DNA of 64,000 nucleotides from Gammaproteobacteria bacterium (GTDB lineage Bacteria; Pseudomonadota; Gammaproteobacteria; Enterobacterales; Alteromonadaceae): NCBI GenBank assembly GCA_018222985.1, contig JAAEZG010000002.1, positions 62,001 to 126,000 of the forward strand, read 5' to 3'. Shown piece by piece: positions 20,018 to 27,909 of this stretch (position 1 is its first letter; each line of letters starts with the position of its first letter). The notes under the pieces were generated by a model. It saw only the letters and a program-made list of their open reading frames with translations, ran no database searches and was not told where the DNA came from. The position numbers and the translations under genes were made by a program.

Positions 20018-20437
20018 TTAGCCTTTAAAGAGGCCAGATTTTTTGTCGCTGTAGTCGCGCGGCATATCAGCTGATGCCTTATCATCTGAACGTCGCTTCT
20101 CGCCATTTACCTTATTTGCCATGCGAATTTCGCGAATGGTGTCTTCGGCAAAGAACGGCAAGCTTGGTTGTTCTTGCTCGCGCTGCAGCAAATCGGCGCT
20201 GTGATGCAAGTAAGCTTTTAGTTTGTCTTGGGTTTCTTCCAATTGGCCGACCAAAGCTTGGGCAGTTGCTAAGTGCTCAGCAACTTCTTGACGATAATCT
20301 GCAAGTTGCTGCTTGGTTTGAGTAACTTGTTGCGAAAGCTCGGCTTCCTCGGAATGTTCGGCGAGCCAGTAGCGGGCGACAAAAAAGCCAACAATTGCAC
20401 CAGCAACAACTAGTAGTACGCCAATAATCCAGCTCAT
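20018..20437 (-). CDS. zapG: cell-division/envelope protein ZapG (YhcB, DUF1043)
   Basis: A 139-residue protein with one N-terminal membrane segment (about 4-21), then a coiled coil (about 28-85) and a Pro/Lys-rich cytoplasmic tail. This matches DUF1043/YhcB, an inner-membrane protein linked to the divisome and to envelope biosynthesis control. It is divergent from zapE and upstream of degQ as in E. coli. Its stop adjoins palindromic repeat copy A. Confidence 0.9.
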   Translation of the reverse strand: MSWIIGVLLVVAGAIVGFFVARYWLAEHSEEAELSQQVTQTKQQLADYRQEVAEHLATAQALVGQLEETQDKLKAYLHHSADLLQREQEQPSLPFFAEDTIREIRMANKVNGEKRRSDDKASADMPRDYSDKKSGLFKG

Positions 20438-20507
20438 AAATACTCCTTAAAAATGCGTTTCGCATGATAAACTAAACGCCAATAGCATAATCTAGAATAG
20501 GGTCGAA

Positions 20508-21635
20508 GTGGTAGTGACAACGAACAAGCTTACCCCAATCTTAAAATATGAGCAGGACCTCGCGTCCGGCAATTTCACTCCTGATGCCGCGCAGCGCAAG
20601 GCGGTAGAGGCGTTGCAGCGGCTGTATGACGAACTGGTCTTATTTCATCAGAACAGCGGTGCTACTGGCTTTTTCAGTAAATTAAAAACGCTCTTTGGTA
20701 ACGAATCCAAAGCGCCCCAAGGTATTTATTTTTGGGGTGGCGTCGGTCGCGGTAAAACATATTTGGTGGATACGTTTTTTGAAACCTTACCATTTGAGGC
20801 GAAAATGCGTGTGCATTTTCACCGATTTATGCACCGTGTACATCACGAGCTGAAGGAGTTGAAGGGGCGCAGCGATCCGCTCCCAATCATTGCTGAAAAA
20901 CTTGCTGCCGAAGCACGGGTGATCTGTTTTGATGAGTTTTTTGTGCAAGATATTACCGATGCGATGATTCTCGGCACATTGATGCAAGAGTTATTCAAAC
21001 GCAACGTGGTGTTAGTAGCGACCTCGAATATTGTGCCCGATGACTTGTACAAAAACGGCTTGCAGCGGCAGCGTTTTCTGCCTGCTATTGCCTTAATCAA
21101 GGAAAATTGCGAGGTGATTAACGTTGACAGCGGTATTGACTACCGTTTACGTACCTTAACCCGCGCGAATATTTATCACGCCCCGGCAGACAACCAAGCC
21201 GACGAAAACTTACAGCGTTATTTCACTGAGTTAGCGCCGGATCACTGCAACCGCGACGAACAGGGTTATATCACGGTGAATAACCGTAACATTCCGGTGC
21301 GTATGGAATGTGATGACGTAGTGTTATTTTCATTCGAAGCAATTTGCGGCGGGCCGCGCTCGCAAAACGACTATATTGAAATTGCCCAGTGCTACCACGC
21401 CGTGCTGATTAGCGATGTCCCACAAATGGGCGTTAACAACGATGATGCCGCACGGCGTTTTATTGCGCTTGTTGACGAATTTTACGAGCGTCGGGTTAAG
21501 CTCATTATGTCGGGCGCAGCGCCGCTCAATGAGCTATATACTGATGGTAAGTTAAATTTTGAATTTAAACGCTGCGTCAGTCGTTTACTTGAAATGCAAA
21601 GTCACGAATATTTGGGGTTAGCTCACAAACCATGA
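20508..21635 (+). CDS. zapE: cell-division AAA+ ATPase ZapE
   Basis: ZapE (AFG1/YhcM family), 375 residues, with Walker A GGVGRGKT (77-84), Walker B ICFDEFFVQD and the family block RVHFHRFMHRVH. In E. coli it reaches the Z-ring and destabilises FtsZ polymers in an ATP-dependent way. The start is GTG at 20508 or 20514 with no strong Shine-Dalgarno sequence, so initiation may be weak. It overlaps the next gene by four bases (ATGA). Confidence 0.94.
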   Translation: MVVTTNKLTPILKYEQDLASGNFTPDAAQRKAVEALQRLYDELVLFHQNSGATGFFSKLKTLFGNESKAPQGIYFWGGVGRGKTYLVDTFFETLPFEAKMRVHFHRFMHRVHHELKELKGRSDPLPIIAEKLAAEARVICFDEFFVQDITDAMILGTLMQELFKRNVVLVATSNIVPDDLYKNGLQRQRFLPAIALIKENCEVINVDSGIDYRLRTLTRANIYHAPADNQADENLQRYFTELAPDHCNRDEQGYITVNNRNIPVRMECDDVVLFSFEAICGGPRSQNDYIEIAQCYHAVLISDVPQMGVNNDDAARRFIALVDEFYERRVKLIMSGAAPLNELYTDGKLNFEFKRCVSRLLEMQSHEYLGLAHKP

Positions 21636-23185
21636 CCTTAACCAATTGGACACTCGCTCTTGGTGGCCTCGGCTTATTGCTGCTGGGTATGCAAATGCTT
21701 ACCGACGGGCTCAAAGCTGCGGCGGGTGGCCATTTGCAACAGTTTCTGGAGCGCTCAACGCAAACGCGGTTGCGCGCTGCGGCATCGGGTTTCGCAGTAA
21801 CCGCTGTGGTGCAGTCATCCAGTGCTGTGGTGGTGGCGCTGCTGGGCTTTACCAACGCGGGCATGTTGAAACTACGCCAAGCTGCGTGGGTGGTGTTTGG
21901 CAGTAATGTCGGTACCACCATGACGGCGTGGATAGTCGCGTTAATTGGCCTCAAAATAAACATCGGCATTTTTGCCTGGCCGTTAATAGGCATTGGCATG
22001 TTGCTGCAGCTGTTTCGTAAGCAAAAGCTGTCGGGCCAAATAGGCGTCGCTATTGCCGGTTTCGGTATTTTGTTTGTCGGGTTAGACACCTTGCGCGACG
22101 CGTTTGAGCAAGTGACCGCCCTTGTACCTATCGAGCAGCTACGCATTACCGGCATAGGCGGCATTGCACTAGCGGTTGTGGCTGGTATGGTGCTGACCGC
22201 ATTAGTGCAGTCATCGTCAGCAGCGCTAGCTATTGTGCTAACCGCCTCAGTGAGTGGTGTATTTTCGCCCCTGGCAGGCGCTGCGGTGGTTATTGGTGCC
22301 AATGTCGGCACCACAGTAACCGCCCTCATTGCTAGCGTAGGTGCTACCGCCCACGCTAAACGCCTCGCCGCGGTACATGTATTAATGAATACCATGACTG
22401 GTATATCCGCACTGATTTTACTGGTGCCCATGTGGTGGGTGGCCCAGTTATTGTCAGGCGGAGAACAGGTCACCAACATTAGCTCTGGCCTTGCGGTGTT
22501 CCACACCTTGTTTAACCTGCTTGGCGTTGCCTTAATGTGGCTATTTGATGAGCGAATATTTCGCGCAGTCGAGCGCTGGTATCGGTTGCCGCCGCTACGT
22601 TCTGGTGAACCCCGTTTTCTGGACAAAACCGTGCTTGAAATTCCTGCCATGGGTTTAAATGCCGTCAAGCAAGAGCAAAACCGCGTGTTACGCCAATACC
22701 AAATTCGCTTACGAACGCTGCTACGCGATTCACAGCTTGCCGAGGTGACCGAAGAAGACATTGCCACGGGTGAGCTACTGCAGCATATTCACGACTATTT
22801 ACAAAAGCTAAGTAGCAAGTCGCTGCACGGCGACGAAGCCCTGCAATTAGCTGAATTACATGGCTATCAAGCACGCTTAGTTGACTTGCGCGAGCTTGTT
22901 GAAAAACTTCGTGCAGCGTCACCATTACAAATAGATGCCAGCTTAAATCATGATCTACGTGCGCAGCTGCTAGAACTACTCAGCGGCTCCGAAATGAACG
23001 AACGCCCGCAAGCCAATTGGCAAGCTCTAGTGAGTTCAATCCGCGCCACCCGCAACTTATTACGCAGTACCTGGCTGCAGCAAATAGCCCGCAATGAGCT
23101 GTCGCCGACCGACGGCGCGGTGTTAATTCAACTTGCCAGCCACTGGGAACGCACCGCCGAACTCATCACCGCACTGCAAGCTTAA
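21632..23185 (+). CDS. Na+/phosphate symporter with PhoU-like C-terminal domain
   Basis: A 517-residue membrane protein of the Na/Pi cotransporter family (NptA/YjbB, SLC34-like). Two inverted repeats each carry the family hallmark QSSSA (VVQSSSAVVVALL and LVQSSSAALAIVL), surrounded by hydrophobic helices to about residue 310. The C-terminal third is helical and soluble and resembles PhoU. It could import phosphate or, like YjbB, export excess; direction is not decidable here. It is coupled to zapE through ATGA, a placement not seen in E. coli, and is followed by palindromic repeat copy B. Confidence 0.88.
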   Translation: MTLTNWTLALGGLGLLLLGMQMLTDGLKAAAGGHLQQFLERSTQTRLRAAASGFAVTAVVQSSSAVVVALLGFTNAGMLKLRQAAWVVFGSNVGTTMTAWIVALIGLKINIGIFAWPLIGIGMLLQLFRKQKLSGQIGVAIAGFGILFVGLDTLRDAFEQVTALVPIEQLRITGIGGIALAVVAGMVLTALVQSSSAALAIVLTASVSGVFSPLAGAAVVIGANVGTTVTALIASVGATAHAKRLAAVHVLMNTMTGISALILLVPMWWVAQLLSGGEQVTNISSGLAVFHTLFNLLGVALMWLFDERIFRAVERWYRLPPLRSGEPRFLDKTVLEIPAMGLNAVKQEQNRVLRQYQIRLRTLLRDSQLAEVTEEDIATGELLQHIHDYLQKLSSKSLHGDEALQLAELHGYQARLVDLRELVEKLRAASPLQIDASLNHDLRAQLLELLSGSEMNERPQANWQALVSSIRATRNLLRSTWLQQIARNELSPTDGAVLIQLASHWERTAELITALQA

Positions 23186-23187
23186 AA

Positions 23188-23328
23188 GCGTTATTCGTTT
23201 TTCGTGCGTTCACTTCGTTCACTGTTTGTCCGCGCTTCGCGCTGTTCGGAAAAATCAAACACGAACAGCGAAGCGATCGAATAACGAATAACGAATAACG
23301 AATAACGAATAACGAATAACGAATAACG
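23188..23328. repeat. extragenic palindromic element, copy B, with seven CGAATAA heptamers
   Basis: Between the symporter and rplM, an arm starting GCGTTATTCGTTTTTCG is followed by a centre and then by seven perfect tandem copies of CGAATAA (23278-23326). The arms are mutually inverted, and the left arm matches copy A in reverse orientation. A short minus-strand frame through it encodes only repeated RYSLFVI peptides and is not a gene. Confidence 0.8.
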
Positions 23329-23331
23329 TCG

Positions 23332-23360
23332 TTGATCTTTTAAGCGGTTTTCCCTATAAT
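23332..23360 (+). promoter_or_regulatory. sigma-70 promoter of rplM-rpsI
   Basis: TTGATC (23332-23337), a 17-base spacer and a perfect TATAAT (23355-23360). Transcription should begin near 23367, giving a leader of about 127 bases before rplM. The -35 box starts directly after the heptamer array. Confidence 0.8.
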
Positions 23361-23437
23361 CCGCGCAGCCCACGTTACAGGTACAACTAACCGTCATAAG
23401 TGGCTAGCAAACGTTGCATGACACAGCGGTTGTTGTG

Positions 23438-23458
23438 GTTCGCGGGGAAGCCCGGAAC
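23438..23458 (+). promoter_or_regulatory. hairpin in the rplM leader, possible L13 autoregulation site
   Basis: GTTC, a bulged G and CGGG pair with CCCG and GAAC around a GAAG loop, about 36 bases before the rplM start. In E. coli L13 represses its own operon through the leader; whether this hairpin is the equivalent site is inference. Confidence 0.4.
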
Positions 23459-23493
23459 TACTGTCGTGAACCTTAAGAAAAGAGATAATCTCA

Positions 23494-23922
23494 ATGAGTA
23501 CATTTGTTGCAAAACCAGAAACAGTACAACGTGACTGGTATGTTATTGACGCCGAAGGTAAAACTTTAGGTCGTTTGGCAACTGAAGTTGCCACCCGTTT
23601 GCGCGGTAAGCACAAGCCTGAGTACACTCCTCACGTAGATACTGGTGATTACATCATCATTGTTAACGCTGAGAAAGTGACTGTAACTGGCCGCAAAGCG
23701 CAAGACAAAATCTACTATTCACACTCTGGCTACCCAGGTGGTATCAAGGAAATCAACTTCGAGAAGTTGATCGCCAAGAAACCAGAAATGGTAATTCAGA
23801 AAGCGGTGAAAGGTATGTTACCTCGTGGTCCACTTGGTCGTGCCATGTTCCGTAAACTGAAAGTGTACGCTGGTGCAGAGCATAACCATGTTGCTCAGCA
23901 ACCAAAACAACTTGAAATTTAA
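23494..23922 (+). CDS. rplM: 50S ribosomal protein L13
   Basis: Ribosomal protein L13, 142 residues, an early-assembly component of the large subunit. The protein is full length with the conserved [15 protein letters not shown] and [13 protein letters not shown] blocks. It has strong codon bias compared with neighbours (many CGT and GGT codons), as expected for high expression. It is first in the rplM-rpsI operon behind a strong promoter and a 127-base leader. Confidence 0.99.
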   Translation: MSTFVAKPETVQRDWYVIDAEGKTLGRLATEVATRLRGKHKPEYTPHVDTGDYIIIVNAEKVTVTGRKAQDKIYYSHSGYPGGIKEINFEKLIAKKPEMVIQKAVKGMLPRGPLGRAMFRKLKVYAGAEHNHVAQQPKQLEI

Positions 23923-23939
23923 GACGGAGCGTTAAGACT

Positions 23940-24332
23940 ATGGCACAGAATCAATACTACGGTACTGGTCGTCGCAAAAGCTCAACTGCACGCGTTTTCT
24001 TGCGTCCAGGTAGCGGCAACATCAGCATCAACAATCGCACTTTAGAAGAATACTTCGGCCGTGAAACGGCTCGCATGGTTGTTCGTCAGCCATTAGAGTT
24101 AGTTGAAATGGTAGAAAAATTCGACTTGTACATCACTGTTAAAGGTGGTGGTTCAAGTGGTCAAGCTGGCGCAGTACGTCACGGTATCACCCGTGCACTG
24201 ATGCAGTACGACGAAACTTTACGTGGTGACTTACGTCGCGCGGGTTATGTAACTCGTGACGCTCGTCAAGTTGAACGTAAGAAAGTCGGCTTGCACAAAG
24301 CGCGTAAGCGTCCACAGTTCTCGAAGCGTTAA
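23940..24332 (+). CDS. rpsI: 30S ribosomal protein S9
   Basis: Ribosomal protein S9, 130 residues, whose C-terminal tail reaches the P-site tRNA; the terminal KRPQFSKR is intact. Family blocks [15 protein letters not shown] and [15 protein letters not shown] are clear. It follows rplM after 17 bases, and an intrinsic terminator lies 24 bases downstream. Confidence 0.99.
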   Translation: MAQNQYYGTGRRKSSTARVFLRPGSGNISINNRTLEEYFGRETARMVVRQPLELVEMVEKFDLYITVKGGGSSGQAGAVRHGITRALMQYDETLRGDLRRAGYVTRDARQVERKKVGLHKARKRPQFSKR

Positions 24333-24355
24333 TTCTTCGAAAATTGCAGTACCTC

Positions 24356-24384
24356 AAAAACCCGGCCATTGTGCCGGGTTTTTT
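24356..24384 (+). terminator. rho-independent terminator of rplM-rpsI
   Basis: AAAAA-CCCGGC, a six-base loop, GCCGGG and six T form a classic intrinsic terminator. The A-run before the stem would also allow weaker termination in the opposite direction. It marks the left border of the RHS island. Confidence 0.92.
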
Positions 24385-24506
24385 GTTGCGTGTAAGACCG
24401 TACTGATATGTTGTGTAATTGATTCTATTTTTTCGCAAAAAAGCTTGATGAATTTATCTGCTAGTGTAACGTAAAAAAAACAATCAAATAAAACACATAA
24501 AAGCTC

Positions 24507-25946
24507 ATGCTAGTGCAGCGCGAAAGCGCAAGCGCAACAAGTGAAGCCACGTACTTGCTCTTTAAAGACCATTTAGGCTCGGTGTTTACCACCTTAGCCA
24601 CCACTGGCGAGATAATCAGCCAGCAGCTATTTAGCGCCTTTGGTCAAACCCGAACCATATACAGCGCAGGCGGTGTTGCCCTTGGCAGCATGCTGCCGCC
24701 AACCGAGCAAGGCTTTACCGGGCATCGGCAAATGGATGCCTTGGGCATTGTGCACATGAAAGGGCGCATATACGACCCCACCCTTGGGCGCTTTTTACAA
24801 GCCGACCCCTTTGTGCAAGCGCCCAAAAACAGCCAAAACTACAACCGCTATAGCTATGTGCTGAACAACCCCATGAGCTATACCGACCCCAGCGGGTATT
24901 TTTTCAGTAAGCTGTGGGAAAAAATCAAACCCATTATTGGTGCAGTTGTTGTGGCGGTTCTATACGCGTATTGCCAAGCGTGCGCCACGTATTTTGCGAG
25001 TAGTTGGTATGGTGCCGCCACCGCAGGTGCTATAGCTGGTGGTGTTAATGCTGGCTTTAATGGTGGCAATATACTCACTGGTGCATTGCGAGGGACCGTG
25101 GCTGCCGCTGCGTTTTATGGGGTTGGTGAAGCTTTCGAGCCGAGCTCATTTGGTCATATTGTCGGAAGTGGCCTTGCTGGCGGTGTGGTGAATGAACTAT
25201 TTGGTGGAAATTTTGGACACGGTTTTTTATCTGCGGGTATAAGCGCCATGGCAAGCGGCACGATTAACGGAATAAAAAGCGCAGGAGGCCGCATTGTTGC
25301 AAGTGCCATTGTTGGTGGAACTGCTTCAAAATTAACTGGTGGTAAGTTTGCCAATGGTGCCTTTGGTGCTGCTTTTGCGAGAACACTAGGAGAAGCTCGT
25401 GATGGAAACTTAGGTAGCTCAAAATCAGGGGCTAGCGATGACAATACGTTTGCAGATAGTAACCGTGAAGCATTGGATGCCGAACTTGCAGAACTAAATG
25501 TTAAAGCCAAGGAACATGGATTATTTACAGGCAAAAATAGTGAACTTGATGCTGCTAAGTGGTTAAATGAAAATGGAGGTCACTTACAAGACAAGTACGG
25601 GGCTGAAATCGGAGCAAATATTTATGAAAATCATGGTGGGCATAGTATTGGCACAATAGTAACCAGCTACCATAGTAACTTTGTTGACTTATCTGGCTCA
25701 CTAAATATGTTTCCTCATAAGTTTGGTCAGGTAGCTGATTGGCATACACATTCTAATGGAAGTCATTATGCCTCATGGGGACAACATAGAGATAGCCATA
25801 AGTCATATTACAGAGCGTATGTTAGTTCGGTATCTAATGGAGCTACTAGTATGAGCTTGTATAATCCAGCATTTGCTCGTTCGACATGGCCTATCACAAG
25901 ACAATCGTATGAATCAGCGTTAACTTGTGTTGTAGGGCGGTGCTAA
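24507..25946 (+). CDS. truncated RHS protein with C-terminal effector domain (RHS-CT1)
   Basis: A 479-residue protein. Residues about 15-130 are the last part of an RHS/YD-repeat core, with DHLGSV, GRIYDPTLGRFLQADPF and YSYVLNNPMSYTDPSGYF, the usual junction to a variable tip. The thousands of bases of RHS barrel normally upstream are missing: an in-frame stop lies just before the ATG and no Shine-Dalgarno sequence is visible. Residues about 145-300 are a Gly/Ala-rich linker. The last 170 residues form the effector, with EIGANIY, DWHTHSNGSH and a later HRD, a pattern recalling JAMM/DUF4329 metalloproteins (inference), plus two C-terminal cysteines. The stop overlaps the next gene as TAATG. 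Expression may need recombination with a complete RHS gene elsewhere. Confidence 0.75.
   Translation: MLVQRESASATSEATYLLFKDHLGSVFTTLATTGEIISQQLFSAFGQTRTIYSAGGVALGSMLPPTEQGFTGHRQMDALGIVHMKGRIYDPTLGRFLQADPFVQAPKNSQNYNRYSYVLNNPMSYTDPSGYFFSKLWEKIKPIIGAVVVAVLYAYCQACATYFASSWYGAATAGAIAGGVNAGFNGGNILTGALRGTVAAAAFYGVGEAFEPSSFGHIVGSGLAGGVVNELFGGNFGHGFLSAGISAMASGTINGIKSAGGRIVASAIVGGTASKLTGGKFANGAFGAAFARTLGEARDGNLGSSKSGASDDNTFADSNREALDAELAELNVKAKEHGLFTGKNSELDAAKWLNENGGHLQDKYGAEIGANIYENHGGHSIGTIVTSYHSNFVDLSGSLNMFPHKFGQVADWHTHSNGSHYASWGQHRDSHKSYYRAYVSSVSNGATSMSLYNPAFARSTWPITRQSYESALTCVVGRC
25098..25360 (+). repeat. 263-bp repeat, copy 1 (RHS effector linker)
   Basis: Gapless match to 26494-26756, with about 13 differences by eye (about 95% identity). 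It encodes the Gly-rich linker just before the variable effector domain in both modules, including the shared GHGFLSAGISAMASGT. Confidence 0.9.
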
Positions 25947-26419
25947 TGTTTAAAGGAATTATTCTTTCAGTATTAATATTATGCAGTTCTGTTGTTTTAG
26001 CGGATACCAAAGATAGTATGCTATATGCAACTTTTGCTGAAATATCTACTTTTCCTGATAAATTTGACAGGAAACGGGTTGCTTTATATGGGTATCTTAA
26101 AAACCAAAATGGTGAACTATATCTATGTGAATCAATGGAGGTTTGTTTTACTAAGAGTAAAAACAGGTTTGTCGTAGTTGGCACTACTACTGAAAAAACT
26201 GAACTAAAGGAGTTTTTGAATTGTCATGTAGAATTTTTCGGTGAATTTTTTAAAGTCGATAAAAGCTTTGCATACGACAATAGGACTATATTAGGGAGGT
26301 TGAAGATTTATCGGCCACCTAACTTATCAATAAATAGTGGCTATTTAACCATTAACAAGTGGTGCGATAATTATAATAAGTACACAGAAAAAAATGGTGA
26401 TATAGGAGTATTAAATTAA
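25946..26419 (+). CDS. candidate immunity protein 1, secreted
   Basis: A 157-residue protein starting with a Sec signal peptide (MFKGIILSVLILCSS, likely cut after VVLA), so it should act in the periplasm. I do not recognise a named family. The segment ISTFPDKFDRKRVALYGYLK resembles the P-x-x-Y/F-x-x-KR(V/I)xLxGYL motif also present in the second immunity candidate, and similar short proteins commonly follow RHS effector genes. Its ATG overlaps the effector stop codon, so the two are translationally coupled. The base composition is distinctly AT-richer than the housekeeping genes. Function as the cognate immunity protein is inferred from context. Confidence 0.6.
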   Translation: MFKGIILSVLILCSSVVLADTKDSMLYATFAEISTFPDKFDRKRVALYGYLKNQNGELYLCESMEVCFTKSKNRFVVVGTTTEKTELKEFLNCHVEFFGEFFKVDKSFAYDNRTILGRLKIYRPPNLSINSGYLTINKWCDNYNKYTEKNGDIGVLN

Positions 26420-26460
26420 GCCGGCTTGGGAGCAACCTTAACCAAGCGATAGAAAGGGTA

Positions 26461-27321
26461 GTGTTCAGAGTTCTGGAGTGTGTTCAATATTCTGTGGCTG
26501 CCGCTGCGTTTTATGAGGTTGGTCAAGCTTTCGAGCCGGGCTCATTTGGCCATACTGTCGGAAGTGGCCTTGCTGGCGGTGTGATGAATGAACTATTTGG
26601 TGGAAATTTTGGACACGGTTTTTTATCTGCGGGTATAAGCGCCATGGCTAGCGGCACGATTAACGGAATAAAAAGTGCAGGAGGCCGCATTGTCGCTAGT
26701 GCCATTGTTGGTGGTACGGTTTCAAAATTAACTGGTGGTAAGTTTGCCAATGGTGCAGCGACAGCGGCCTTTGGACGCGCTTTAGGTGAGGCTAGCTTAA
26801 AGAACGCTAGTTATAGTGGGGGCGGCAAAGGCGAGCCGATAACAAGTGAAGAGAAAGAAAAGTTTGCCCCCGAATTTGAAGAGCTAAAGAAATTGACCGC
26901 TAAAAAAGGCTCGTTTAACACTAGCGAAGAAGCGGCGAACTGGCTGCACCAAAACGTTCATAGTAAGCTGACGATAGATGTAGAAGTTGGGGCATACATA
27001 TATGGGTCAGACGAATCTGGATATAGAATTGGCGAATTAACCACTAGCTATATGCGCGATGTAGTAGATATGCAAATGGTTGGTCAGGCGCATTCATCGT
27101 GGCATTCTCACGGAACAAACAGCTTTTACAGACTACCTTCAGTCGGAATGAAAAAAGATTCGTGGTGGGATACTAATCAGCAACTTCAGTTCGGTTATAC
27201 GTCAACCGCAGGCTTTCAAGGGGGGCTTTGGCAGTTCGATGCATCGAGTTTTACAGGACCACACACGTATAGCAATGTTTGTAAATTCACGACTAACCTA
27301 GCGGGAGATTACGGATGTTAA
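26461..27321 (+). pseudogene. orphan RHS effector module (CT2) lacking its RHS core
   Basis: An open frame with a doubtful GTG start encodes up to 286 residues. It begins inside the Gly-rich linker, almost identical to that of module 1, then diverges into a different effector domain of about 170 residues. This domain is a distant relative of CT1: both share AAxWL, E(I/V)GAxIY, TSY, a WHxH motif (SWHSHGTN here), a later Asp (KKDSWW), and two cysteines near the end. There is no RHS core, junction or plausible translation start, as in orphan rhs-CT cassettes displaced by recombination. The stop overlaps the next gene by seven bases. Confidence 0.65.
26494..26756 (+). repeat. 263-bp repeat, copy 2 (orphan module linker)
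   Basis: Second copy of the linker-coding segment at 25098-25360. Homologous recombination between the two would delete immunity gene 1 and the CT1 tip and fuse CT2 to the RHS remnant. Confidence 0.9.
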
Positions 27322-27773
27322 AAGTATTATTGTTTATTAGTGTGTTAATGCCGTCTTTTACGGCTTTAACTATGGATAAGGCTATTGAAGTATCTTTTTT
27401 TCAACTAATAAATGACCCAGAAAGCTACTCAGATAAAAGAATTACATTAATTGGATATTTAACTCGGTTAGATGAATCTTGTGGAATCGTTGCATACGAT
27501 GGTATTGCCCATAGAGTAGGGAAAAATTATGAACTGGTTAGATTCTGCCTAAAAGAAAAACTCAGAAATAAATACCCAAAACTAACTTCGGATATCATCA
27601 GTGTTACAGGATTTTTCTATAATAATGAAAGTGAATGTGGTGATCTTATTAAGTATGGTAGGGGTAAAAGATACCTTGGTTGCCTTAAAAACGTCGACTA
27701 TTTATTTGATATTCATCCGGATGTTGATCCAGGTCCGATACCGGCACCCAAAAAATCAAATGGTGGTGTTTAA
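27315..27773 (+). CDS. candidate immunity protein 2, secreted
   Basis: A 152-residue protein with a hydrophobic signal-like N-terminus (MLKVLLFISVLMPSFTA). It shares with immunity candidate 1 the pattern of a short helix, then NDPESYSDKRITLIGYL, and a second GFF/GEFF strand (SVTGFFYN here). It contains four or five cysteines that could form disulfides in the periplasm. It ends in a Pro-rich tail. Overlap of seven bases with the orphan effector module indicates coupling, and suggests it is that module's immunity protein. No named family recognised. Confidence 0.58.
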   Translation: MLKVLLFISVLMPSFTALTMDKAIEVSFFQLINDPESYSDKRITLIGYLTRLDESCGIVAYDGIAHRVGKNYELVRFCLKEKLRNKYPKLTSDIISVTGFFYNNESECGDLIKYGRGKRYLGCLKNVDYLFDIHPDVDPGPIPAPKKSNGGV

Positions 27774-27909
27774 TAGCCGATGGGCGCAATGTGCGAGCGT
27801 GAATGTTTTTTAACCATCTGATTGAAAGAGGCTATTTGTTGTGGTCAAGAAAAACTGGCCACGGGTTTATAGTTAATCCAGTTTTGATGGGTGAACGGTC
27901 CGAGTAATC
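27774..27909. other. non-coding right flank of the RHS island
   Basis: No gene, promoter or clear repeat could be recognised here. Together with the transposase remnant and the petA leader, it makes up a 446-bp stretch (27774-28219) without an intact gene. Confidence 0.4.

Noticed and set aside
21577-22767. 396-codon minus-strand open frame antisense to the phosphate symporter
   Set aside because: Low-complexity Ser/Ala/Thr-rich product mirroring the hydrophobic codons of the real gene; the QSSSA repeats identify the plus strand as coding.
23191-23397. Minus-strand open frame of 68 codons with repeated RYSLFVI peptides
   Set aside because: It is only a translation of the CGAATAA heptamer array and palindrome arms; no ribosome site, and it crosses the rplM promoter.
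24419-24506. Promoter in the AT-rich region upstream of the RHS fragment (TTGATT at 24419)
   Set aside because: No -10 box at a proper distance; the sequence is simply A/T-rich.
26461-26493. GTG 26461 as a real start of the second effector module
   Set aside because: There is no Shine-Dalgarno sequence, homology begins only at about 26494, and the RHS core and junction are absent; treated as an orphan fragment.
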